Assembly (NCBI GenBank): GCA_015228815.1
Contig: JADGCV010000019.1
Span: forward strand, 17,235 to 75,861
Length of the DNA stretch: 58,627 bases
Origin: Magnetococcales bacterium
GTDB taxonomy: Bacteria; Pseudomonadota; Magnetococcia; Magnetococcales; UBA8363
Direction of reading: 5' to 3'
The position numbers were made by a program, and so were the translations under genes. This document shows positions 27,575 to 35,058 of this stretch, piece by piece (position 1 is the stretch's first letter; each line of letters begins with the position of its first letter). The notes beneath the pieces were generated by a model. That model searched no databases. It was not told the origin of the DNA and saw only the letters and a list, made by a program, of their open reading frames with translations.

Positions 27575-28849
27575 GTGTCCAATCTTGTCGTATTGCTGGT
27601 TCTGTTGTCGCTGTCCGCTTTTTTCTCCGGTGCCGAAATCGCATTGGTCTCCCTTTCGAAAATCCGGGTCGAAGCGCTCTTGCGGGAAAAACGCAGGGGC
27701 GCCAAAGCGCTCTACCTGCTCAAGAAAAATCCCAACCGCATGCTGGCCATCATTCTGATCGGCAACAATGTGGTCAATATTGCCGCCTCCGCCATTGGAA
27801 CCGTACTGGCCACACATTATTTCGGTACACTCGGACCAGGATTGGCCGTGGGGTTTCTCACCCTGTTGATTCTCATCTTCGGCGAAATCACGCCAAAAAC
27901 GATCGCCGTCAACCATTCCACGTCCATCTCCCTGACCGTCGCCCCCGTGATTCTGTTTTTCGGGCGGATCGTCAGTCCCATCATCTGGCTGCTCGAACAC
28001 TTCACCTCCTGGCTGCAATCCCATTTCAATCTTCAGGCCGAACCGATGGTCACCGAGTCGGAGGTGGTCAGCATGGTCAACCACGGGGCCAACGAGGGGA
28101 CGATCGAACACGATGAACGGGAGATGATCAAACGGATTTTCGCTTTCGATACCCTCAGGGCCGGCGATGTCATGATTCCCCGTGCCGAGGTGGTCACCAT
28201 GGATGGCAACCGCACCATTCGCAATGCCCTGGGTGAAATCCTTTCCCATCGCCACAGCCGCATCCCCCTGCACACCGGCGATACCAACGACATCACGATG
28301 GTGGTGCATCTGCGCGACATTCTCTCGGCCATTCATGCCGATCGCTGGGATGTCTCCCTGATGGACATCGCCCATACCCCCATGTTCGTCCCGGTCAACC
28401 AGAGGGTGGACGAATTGTTCGAAAGCATTCGCAAGAAAAAGGAACGGACCGTCATCGTCGTCGGTCCGTTTGGCAACATGCGCGGGCTTTGTACCCTGGA
28501 AGATCTGGTGGAAGAGTTGGTGGGGGAAATCTATGACGACAAGGAGACGCCAAAAGAATTTTTCCACCCGACCCCCGACGGCGAATTGTTGGCCGAGGGA
28601 AAAGTGACAATGCGCCGCGTCCATGAATATTTCGGCGACATCCATCTCAACTGCAAACCCACCGATTCCATCAACGAGTGGATTCTCCGGTCGGTGCAGC
28701 GCATCCCGGCGGCCAATGAACAGTTTGTCATCGATGATTTGTGGGTGGCGGTGGAACGGGCTTCACTCAATCGAATTCACAATGTTCGCATGGCGCTGCG
28801 CAGCGAAGTCACGGGGACCGGCAACGATCCTCATTATGATTTCAATTAA
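27575..28849 (+). CDS. CorC/HlyC-type CNNM transporter with CBS domains
   Basis: 424 residues. CNNM (DUF21) membrane domain at residues 1-165 (SAFFSGAEIALVSL, GNNVVNIAAS, FGEITPKTIA), paired CBS domains at about 195-320 (GDVMIPRAEVV, VVHLRDIL, CTLEDLVEELVGEI) and a C-terminal CorC_HlyC domain. The family moves Mg2+ or other divalent cations. It uses a GTG start; no strong ribosome site is visible. Confidence 0.93.
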   Translation: MSNLVVLLVLLSLSAFFSGAEIALVSLSKIRVEALLREKRRGAKALYLLKKNPNRMLAIILIGNNVVNIAASAIGTVLATHYFGTLGPGLAVGFLTLLILIFGEITPKTIAVNHSTSISLTVAPVILFFGRIVSPIIWLLEHFTSWLQSHFNLQAEPMVTESEVVSMVNHGANEGTIEHDEREMIKRIFAFDTLRAGDVMIPRAEVVTMDGNRTIRNALGEILSHRHSRIPLHTGDTNDITMVVHLRDILSAIHADRWDVSLMDIAHTPMFVPVNQRVDELFESIRKKKERTVIVVGPFGNMRGLCTLEDLVEELVGEIYDDKETPKEFFHPTPDGELLAEGKVTMRRVHEYFGDIHLNCKPTDSINEWILRSVQRIPAANEQFVIDDLWVAVERASLNRIHNVRMALRSEVTGTGNDPHYDFN

Positions 28850-28891
28850 GAGGATATCCGGTACGCTTATTGCTCTATTCCCGTGTTCAAA

Positions 28892-29578
28892 TCAAAGCAG
28901 TTTCACCAGAGCGGCCATGGCCCCGACAGCCACGACCATCAGGCTTCCGAGCTTGATCACCATGCGTTGCTCCAGTTCCTTGATATCTCGTTTCAACTCC
29001 GACCGGACCGACTCGATCTTGGCATCAAGTTCCTTGATATCTCGTTTCAACTCCGACCGGACCGACTCGATCTTGGCATCAAGTTCCTTGAACCGGACAT
29101 CAATTTCCTTGAACCGGACATCAATTTCCTTGAACCGAATCTCAACCTTCGTATCCAGTTCCTTGAGCCGAACTTCGGCCTTCGTATCCAGTTCCTTGAG
29201 GTCCCGCTTCAAATCCACCCGGACCTGCTCCAGTTCCAGCCTGGTGGGCCGAACCTCAACCTTCGCATCCAGTTCTTTGAGCCGGACTTCGACCTTCGTA
29301 TCCAGTTCTTTGAGCCGGACTTCGGCCTTCGTATCCAGTTCTTTGAGCCGGACTTCGGCCTTCGTATCCAGTTCTTTGAGCCGGACTTCGGCCTTCGTAT
29401 CCAGTTCTTTGAGGTCCCGCTTCAAATCCACATGGACCTGCTCCAGTTCCAGCCTGGTAGCCAGCCGGTCTTCCATCCATTCGACGATGGTCTCGGCCTG
29501 TATTTCCGCCTGGGCCTCGGGAACGCCTGCGGCTTTCAATCTTTTGGCGTAGGCCAGCGAATCGAACATGAGCGACAT
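28892..29578 (-). CDS. DUF1640-like coiled-coil protein with C-terminal membrane helix
   Basis: 228 residues. N-terminal FDSLAYAKRLKAAGVPEAQAE and AETIVEWMEDRLAT match the DUF1640/CCDC90-like group. The middle is repetitive: five 11-residue units KELDTKAEVRL, a shorter second block, two 7-residue units (FKEIDVR) and two identical 18-residue units. It ends with a membrane helix (LGSLMVVAVGAMAALVKLL). ATG 29578 fits the family start; the extra leader to 29671 is not conserved-looking. Bacterial roles are unknown; mitochondrial relatives touch the calcium uniporter. Confidence 0.75.
   Translation of the reverse strand: MSLMFDSLAYAKRLKAAGVPEAQAEIQAETIVEWMEDRLATRLELEQVHVDLKRDLKELDTKAEVRLKELDTKAEVRLKELDTKAEVRLKELDTKVEVRLKELDAKVEVRPTRLELEQVRVDLKRDLKELDTKAEVRLKELDTKVEIRFKEIDVRFKEIDVRFKELDAKIESVRSELKRDIKELDAKIESVRSELKRDIKELEQRMVIKLGSLMVVAVGAMAALVKLL
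28973..29080. repeat. 54-bp direct repeat, two copies
   Basis: Two identical 54-bp units (28973-29026 and 29027-29080) inside the DUF1640-like gene, each coding 18 residues. Confidence 0.9.
29262..29413. repeat. 33-bp tandem repeat, about 4.6 copies
   Basis: Near-identical 33-bp units (TTCGTATCCAGTTCTTTGAG then CCGGACTTCGGCC) inside the DUF1640-like gene, coding 11-residue hendecads. Confidence 0.9.
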
Positions 29579-29635
29579 GGTGGGGTTCCCCGTTTTCCCG
29601 GATTGATGACGCCTTCTTCCCGCAGGCACATCCAA

Positions 29636-29655
29636 GGGAAGGGGCCAGCCCCTTC
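29636..29655. repeat. Short palindrome between hdrB and the DUF1640-like gene
   Basis: GGAAGGGG-CCAG-CCCCTTCC-type stem-loop, 16 nt after the hdrB stop. It has no T-run; possibly an mRNA-end hairpin. Confidence 0.5.
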
Positions 29656-29671
29656 CCAGACCCATCCGCAA

Positions 29672-30556
29672 TCAGGCAAAGGGTTTGAGGACATCGGGTT
29701 GCACCACCTGTTGATGCAAGCCCGCATCGTTCCAACTCCCCCCCCAGGACAACACCATCAACTGCGAATAATACAGGATTGGAATCTTGAAACGGGTCCC
29801 GAAGAGTTGATTGATCTTGCCTTGATAGACCTCAAGATTCAATTGGCAGACAGGACACGGGGTGACAACACATTCGGCCCCCCCATCCACCGCACATTGA
29901 AGGATCTCCCTGGTCAGTTGACACGACTTTTCCTGCTCCGAGAACATCAAAGCCCCACCGCAACAGGCAACCTTTTTGGCAAAGGGAATGGCCGTGGCCC
30001 CGGTCAGCTCGATCATTCGATCCAGATATTGCGGATTTTCAAAGGAATCCCCGGCAATGCCAAAAGGACGGTTGGTCTGACAGCCGACATAACCAGCCAC
30101 CTTCAGTCCGGTCAACGGCTTTTTCACCTTGCCCTTCATGGCGTCCCAACCGATGTCTTCGATAAGGACCTCAACCATGTGCCGGGTCTTGATCCCCCCC
30201 TCATAGGAAAGTCCCCCCTCCTTGAGGGCAAGATTGACCTTTCCCCGCAACTCGTCATCATGATCAAGCCGCTCGTTGGTCTCGCGCATCGAAAGCCAAC
30301 AGGCAGCACAGGTGGCAACCAGATCGCGCTCCCCCTGCTGCTGCCTGGAAAGGGCAAAATTGCGCGCCGACAACGACAAACGGGGAATCACACCGCCCCC
30401 CGCATAACCGATCGAGGCGCTGCAACAGTTCCAATCATCGATTTCATTGAGCTTGATGTCGAGCATCCGGCACATCGACTGCACGGAGGTCTCCAGATTG
30501 GCCGCGGAGGCGTTGTGTTCCGAACTGCAACCTGGAAAGAACGAATACTCCTTCAT
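29672..30556 (-). CDS. hdrB: Heterodisulfide reductase subunit B-like protein
   Basis: 294 residues with two cysteine-rich CCG domains: the first has PGC, NCCSASIG and CAACW; the second GCQ, ACCGGALMFS and CPVCQ. In HdrB these bind noncubane [4Fe-4S] clusters. Its ATG overlaps the hdrC stop (ATGA), with AAGGAGG before it. It is the last gene of qmoA-qmoB-hdrC-hdrB, and takes the place of the C-terminal subunit QmoC. Whether it reduces a disulfide, a quinone or a thiol carrier here is unknown. Confidence 0.9.
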   Translation of the reverse strand: MKEYSFFPGCSSEHNASAANLETSVQSMCRMLDIKLNEIDDWNCCSASIGYAGGGVIPRLSLSARNFALSRQQQGERDLVATCAACWLSMRETNERLDHDDELRGKVNLALKEGGLSYEGGIKTRHMVEVLIEDIGWDAMKGKVKKPLTGLKVAGYVGCQTNRPFGIAGDSFENPQYLDRMIELTGATAIPFAKKVACCGGALMFSEQEKSCQLTREILQCAVDGGAECVVTPCPVCQLNLEVYQGKINQLFGTRFKIPILYYSQLMVLSWGGSWNDAGLHQQVVQPDVLKPFA

Positions 30557-31149
30557 GCCTTGCCCTCCTTCTGATTTTCAAGTTCAAACGCCTTCTTCAA
30601 CATGGCTTTGAATCCGGGATAACCCTTTATTTTTCCACGGAAAGGGAGGGGTTTGAGACGTTTGGCCTTCAACATGCCCAACGCCGAATCCTTCATTTCC
30701 AATCCCTGTTTGATCCCTTCGCCGATGCCATCCTTGAAATACAGTTTCATCGTCAGGGCCGCCTCGCCGACCCGACCGGTAGCGACGATGTTTTCCCAGA
30801 AAATGTCCTTGGCGAACTGATGGGTCGGTTGTTTGGGATTGGCCTTGCCCTGAACCGAAGCATAACGGGCCAGACCATGGACGATATGGGTGATGGGAAG
30901 ATTGCGCGGGCAACGGACAATGCAGTTGTAACAGGAGGTACACATCCACATGTCGGAACTGGTCAATACCTCGTCGCGCATTCCGGCGCGGACCATCTGA
31001 AAAAGCTGCCTCGGGGAATAGGTCCAGGCCCCAAGAAAGCCCATGGGGCAGGATCCGGCACAAACGCCGCACTGCATGCACATCTTGATCCAGTGCCCCT
31101 CTTCCGAATTCTGATAGACCTCTTTGGCGAACGTCAGGTCGTATGTCAT
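30553..31149 (-). CDS. hdrC: Heterodisulfide reductase subunit C-like ferredoxin
   Basis: 198 residues, soluble. Two [4Fe-4S] motifs CMQCGVCAGSCP and CTSCYNCIVRCP lie in the first 85 residues. Unlike QmoC there is no membrane-helix domain. It starts 86 bp after qmoB and overlaps hdrB by 4 nt. It should relay electrons between QmoB and HdrB. Confidence 0.9.
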   Translation of the reverse strand: MTYDLTFAKEVYQNSEEGHWIKMCMQCGVCAGSCPMGFLGAWTYSPRQLFQMVRAGMRDEVLTSSDMWMCTSCYNCIVRCPRNLPITHIVHGLARYASVQGKANPKQPTHQFAKDIFWENIVATGRVGEAALTMKLYFKDGIGEGIKQGLEMKDSALGMLKAKRLKPLPFRGKIKGYPGFKAMLKKAFELENQKEGKA

Positions 31150-31235
31150 CGATTGTTCTCCAGTCGGAATCGCGCCACCGCTCGAAAAACCCGAAAAAAG
31201 CGGAGGATCGAGCGGGGCGCAACCGTTGATCGGGA

Positions 31236-33446
31236 TTAGAATTCCTTGTAAGGATTGGGATCCAGTTCACTGATTGCCGCCACAAAGTCATTGATGACCT
31301 TGGGGAGGGTCTCGGCGTCCATGATGTTGACCTCCACCATCTTCACCCGATCCGATTCCAATTGCAGGCGATCCAGAGTTTCGGAGACCTTGCTCAGGCG
31401 GATTTCCGCCAGGGCCGAACCACGGACGTTGTGGCACTGGTAATCGGTACCATGCCGGCATCCCATCAGAAGAACACCGTCATACCCCTTGGACATGGCA
31501 TCGGCGATCCACACCAGACTCATCGATCCCATGCAGCGCAAAGGGATGATGCGAATGTAGGGCGAAAGCGGCGTGCGATTGCGTCCCACCATGTCGATGG
31601 CAGGAATGGCGTCGTTTTCGCAGGCAAAGACGAGAATCCGCGGTTTTTCATCGTCCGCCTCGGGGATTTCCATCTCCTTGAGCATGGAGCCGATCATGTC
31701 CACCGAATAGTTGGCGAAAGAGATGATCTTCTGCGGACAGGCCCCCATGCAGGTGCCGCAACGGCGACACCGGGTTGGATTGAACAGAGGATTGCCCTTT
31801 TCATCCTCGTTGATCGCCCCGAACGGACATTCCTCGGTACAACGTTTGCACTGGGTACACCCCTCTTCCCGGAACGAAGGGAAGGAAAGATCGCCCGCGC
31901 GCGGATGGACCGCAGCCCCACGGGCAACCGATTCCACCACCTGGATCGCCTTCAAGGCCGCGCCGGCAGCATCGGTCGTCGAAGCGGAAATGCCCATCGG
32001 ACGCCGGGCCGGGCCGGCAACGTAGATTCCCGTGCGCCGGGTTTCATAGGGAAAACAGATGAAATGGGAGTCGGGAAAATTGTTCTTCAACGAAGGCAAA
32101 CCCGGTCCCTGACGGTATTGCAGATTGAGCACCGATCCCGGAAGATCATCGACCTGCTTGCCGACCGGAGAAGCGGAATTGGGATCCTGGGTATCGACGG
32201 TGGTCTCCATCCCGGTCGCCAGGACCAGAAGATCGACCTCCATTTTGGCCTTCTGGCGCAACAGTTTGTCATCCACCTCCAGGGTCAATCCCGAGGGGGC
32301 CTGGGAAACCTGCCCGATGTCCCCCTTGATGAAAATCCCCCCCTCGTTCTGAACCTTGCGGTAGAAATCCTCCATCTGCCCCGGAGTCCTGATTTCCTGG
32401 TAGATCAGATAGGCGGAAGCCTCGGGATGATTTTCGATGACATACAACGCCTGTTTGAGCGAATAGGTGCAGCAGGCACCGGAACAATATTCCAGATGGC
32501 TCGAATCGCGCTGACCGGCGCACAGAGCGAAAGCGACCCGCCTGGCGGGTTTGCCATCGGACTTGCGAACAATTTTGCCCGACCTGGCCATCTCCTCGAA
32601 TTCCATGCTCGTCAGGACATCGGGAGAAGAACCGTATCCCAGGCGCTTGTCCAGTTTGCCCGGGTCGTAAGAGCGGTAACCCGTGGCGATGACGATGCCG
32701 CCAACCCGTTCCACCGAGGTCGCGGAACCGTTCTTGAGGGTGACATCGAACAACCCTGGGGCGCCGACGGTCTTCTGGACCACGGTGTTGTTCATGATGC
32801 GGATGTGTTTGTTGCCCTTGACCTCGGCCAACAGCTTGGGCAGGGGATTTTCCTCAAGTTTGTTGTAGGGGGCGCGGGCAGGAGATACCTTGTGCATCAG
32901 GGCAACCTTGCCGCCCAGGGTCTCCTCCTTTTCCACCAGAAGCGCATTGTAACCGGTCCGGGCGACCTCCAGTGCCGCCGTCAACCCCGAAATCCCGCCG
33001 CCAACCACCAGGACATCCTTCGAAAACGGCGTCGACGCCGCGAAAGGATTGGGTTGGTTCATCTTCTTGACCTTGACACATCCGCAGCGGACGTAGTCCT
33101 CGGCCATCATCTGACGGTCTTCCTCCGCCGTCTCGTTTCCTTCGGGGACATCGAGGACCCACAGGCACTTGTCGCGGATGTCCACCCGATCCATCTGGGC
33201 AACCCCCAGACGGAATTCCTCGGTCTTGACCCGGTGGGAACAGCCGACGATGATCAGGGCGTTGACCCCTTCCGCCGACATGTCCTTCTGGATCATTTGG
33301 ATTCCTTCGCTGCCGCAAAGGAATTCATGATTTTTCACGACGGGGATTTTCTGTTCCTTGGCGGCGACGTTGCCGAGCGCCTTGACATCCAGGGCCTCCC
33401 CGATGCCGCAGCCGGTACAGATATAGCAACCGATCTTTTTTTCCAT
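31236..33446 (-). CDS. qmoB: QmoB, HdrA-like flavoprotein with MvhD-like C-terminus
   Basis: 736 residues. N-terminal CYICTGCGIGEALD; FAD loop VVGGGISGLTAALEVA near 145; HdrA-type CSGACCTYS; two [4Fe-4S] motifs CTQCKRCTEECP and CRRCGTCMGACP near 560-605; and an MvhD-like end (LRCMGSMSLVW, GCRHGTDYQC). The length matches QmoB of sulfate reducers. ATG 33446 starts 7 nt after qmoA and fits the family N-terminus; the frame extends to 33590 without homology. Qmo proteins exchange electrons between APS reductase and the quinone pool. An aprAB pair is not in this window. Confidence 0.92.
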   Translation of the reverse strand: MEKKIGCYICTGCGIGEALDVKALGNVAAKEQKIPVVKNHEFLCGSEGIQMIQKDMSAEGVNALIIVGCSHRVKTEEFRLGVAQMDRVDIRDKCLWVLDVPEGNETAEEDRQMMAEDYVRCGCVKVKKMNQPNPFAASTPFSKDVLVVGGGISGLTAALEVARTGYNALLVEKEETLGGKVALMHKVSPARAPYNKLEENPLPKLLAEVKGNKHIRIMNNTVVQKTVGAPGLFDVTLKNGSATSVERVGGIVIATGYRSYDPGKLDKRLGYGSSPDVLTSMEFEEMARSGKIVRKSDGKPARRVAFALCAGQRDSSHLEYCSGACCTYSLKQALYVIENHPEASAYLIYQEIRTPGQMEDFYRKVQNEGGIFIKGDIGQVSQAPSGLTLEVDDKLLRQKAKMEVDLLVLATGMETTVDTQDPNSASPVGKQVDDLPGSVLNLQYRQGPGLPSLKNNFPDSHFICFPYETRRTGIYVAGPARRPMGISASTTDAAGAALKAIQVVESVARGAAVHPRAGDLSFPSFREEGCTQCKRCTEECPFGAINEDEKGNPLFNPTRCRRCGTCMGACPQKIISFANYSVDMIGSMLKEMEIPEADDEKPRILVFACENDAIPAIDMVGRNRTPLSPYIRIIPLRCMGSMSLVWIADAMSKGYDGVLLMGCRHGTDYQCHNVRGSALAEIRLSKVSETLDRLQLESDRVKMVEVNIMDAETLPKVINDFVAAISELDPNPYKEF

Positions 33447-33453
33447 CGTTCCC

Positions 33454-34725
33454 TTATCCCTTTGCATGCACAGCTGTTTGAATGGCCCGGAGCGCGGATG
33501 CGGTGCTCGATTGGACCGAACCGGACACATCGGAAGGTTGACTGGCGCAACCCGAGGAAAAAAGTCCGCCTCCCGAAACGACAAAGCCATAATCGTCGTA
33601 ACGGGCTTCCTTCAGGGGAACCCTGGAGGTGGTCGCGGAATTGGGTTCCATTCCCGTGGCCAAAACCACAAGATCGAACGGTTCCTCGTAGCGGACGCCG
33701 GTAAGGGTATTCTCACCCACGACCACGGGATTGCCGGTTTTGGGATCTTCATCGATACGGGCCGGCTTGGACTTGATCCACCGGACCTGGGAATCGGCCT
33801 CCACCATTTTCTGGAAGGCTTCGTAGCGGTCCATGGCCCTGAGATCGATATAGAAGATGGTCACCTTCGAATCGGGATACAGACCACGAACATAGGTGGC
33901 CTGCTTCATCGAGGCCAGACAGCAGATCCGCGAACAGAAAGGCAAATAGTTGTGGTCCCGGGAGCCGGCGCACTGGATGAAGGCGACATTCCGCGCCTCC
34001 TTGCCGTCGGAGGGACGAATGATCCTGCCTCCGGTGGGGCCAAACCGGTCGGCCATCCGTTCGAAGCGCATGTTGGTGGTAACGTTGGCGAAACGGCCAA
34101 AGCCGTAGGGTTGGATTTTTTCCGCATCGTAGGGTTTCCAGCCCGTGGTCCAGACAACACTGGCCACCTTTTCCTCGATGACCACCGGCTGCATGCCCGG
34201 TTCGATGGCGCCAACGGGACAGACCTCGACCAGTTTTCGCGCCTCGTCGGTGGCGGCAAAATCGGGATCCATGTAGAAATGGCTGGGGAAGGCCATGAAA
34301 TGATCGTTGCGGATGGCCTTGACCTTGTTCATGCCGAAGTTGTAGGGATTGTCCACTTCGGTGGTGCAGGCCTTGGCGCATTCGCCACACGCGGTACACT
34401 TGTGGTTGACGAAGCGCGGATGTTGCCGGATCCTCGCGGTAAAGGCGCCGGTCGATCCGGTGATCTCTTCCACTTCCGCGAGCGTCATCAGACGGATGCG
34501 CGGATTGTTCTTGATGCGCTGGTAGTTGATCTCCAAGCCGCAGGTGGGAGAACAGAGCTTGGGAAAATATTTATTGTGCTGCGCGACCCGGCCTCCGAAA
34601 TGGGGAGATTTTTCAACCAGGAGAACATTGTATCCGACTTCGGCAGCCTCAACGGCAGTGGTGAGACCACTGATTCCGCCGCCGACGACCAAAATGGTTT
34701 GGCCCGCGGCTTGCCCATCCACCAT
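33454..34725 (-). CDS. qmoA: QmoA, HdrA-like FAD protein
   Basis: 423 residues. FAD loop VVGGGISGLTTAVEAAEVGY at about 13, CSPTCGLEINYQ, one ferredoxin site CTACGECAKACTTE near 108, VCPVGAIEP, FCSRICCLASMKQA, and a C-terminal FAD segment ending GCASQPSDVSGSVQSSTASA. ATG 34725 has GGAGG 7 nt upstream. It is the first gene of the qmoA-qmoB-hdrC-hdrB operon, whose promoter should lie in the 333-bp gap toward the M16 gene. Confidence 0.93.
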   Translation of the reverse strand: MVDGQAAGQTILVVGGGISGLTTAVEAAEVGYNVLLVEKSPHFGGRVAQHNKYFPKLCSPTCGLEINYQRIKNNPRIRLMTLAEVEEITGSTGAFTARIRQHPRFVNHKCTACGECAKACTTEVDNPYNFGMNKVKAIRNDHFMAFPSHFYMDPDFAATDEARKLVEVCPVGAIEPGMQPVVIEEKVASVVWTTGWKPYDAEKIQPYGFGRFANVTTNMRFERMADRFGPTGGRIIRPSDGKEARNVAFIQCAGSRDHNYLPFCSRICCLASMKQATYVRGLYPDSKVTIFYIDLRAMDRYEAFQKMVEADSQVRWIKSKPARIDEDPKTGNPVVVGENTLTGVRYEEPFDLVVLATGMEPNSATTSRVPLKEARYDDYGFVVSGGGLFSSGCASQPSDVSGSVQSSTASALRAIQTAVHAKG

Positions 34726-34817
34726 GATTCACCTCCGAAAGCGTTGCAAAAAAGAGTGGGTATGACCCGGAGTGACGTGGTTCCTTCATTCCAGGCTTAA
34801 GAGTTCCTTCAATAGGT

Positions 34818-34837
34818 CAGCATGATTTTTTATGCTG
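34818..34837. promoter_or_regulatory. Inverted repeat upstream of the qmo operon
   Basis: CAGCAT and ATGCTG separated by 8 AT-rich bases, about 93 bp upstream of the qmoA start. It could be a regulator site or a small hairpin; no protein can be assigned. Confidence 0.35.
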
Positions 34838-34921
34838 CATGGCCGAACGAATTCTGATTCTATGAATCCCTCGGAGAATGTTCAACGGAGTTTCGCGATT
34901 CGATCATCTTTTGCTTGGATA

Positions 34922-34937
34922 AAAACAATATTGTTTT
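34922..34937. promoter_or_regulatory. Perfect 16-bp palindrome in the qmoA/M16 divergent gap
   Basis: AAAACAATATTGTTTT is fully symmetric, in the 333-bp divergent intergenic region. A dimeric repressor or activator site is plausible. Nothing else in this gap is recognisable beyond AT-rich promoter-like sequence and the 34818-34837 repeat. Confidence 0.4.
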
Positions 34938-35058
34938 CAGTCTGGCATGGTCCCCACGTCGATCGCCCTTTTCGGGCAGTGCCAGGACCGGCGCCAATCA
35001 TCGAAAATGACCGGTGCGCCAAACCGGTTCAACAATCAAGAAGCCCCAAAGGAACGAC

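Noticed and set aside
28883-30574. Plus-strand 563-residue frame with repeated LDISFQLRPDRLDLG units
   Set aside because: Antisense of the DUF1640-like gene and hdrB; repeats merely mirror the minus-strand coding repeats.
31362-33704. 780-residue plus-strand open frame
   Set aside because: Antisense of qmoB; no domain, His/Arg/Gly-rich composition typical of shadows.
29672-34725. Reading the operon as a methanogen-type or sHdr heterodisulfide reductase
   Set aside because: Two HdrA-like proteins of QmoA and QmoB size and an MvhD-like QmoB tail are present, and the sHdr partner genes (lipoate-binding protein, hdrC2, hdrB2) are absent.
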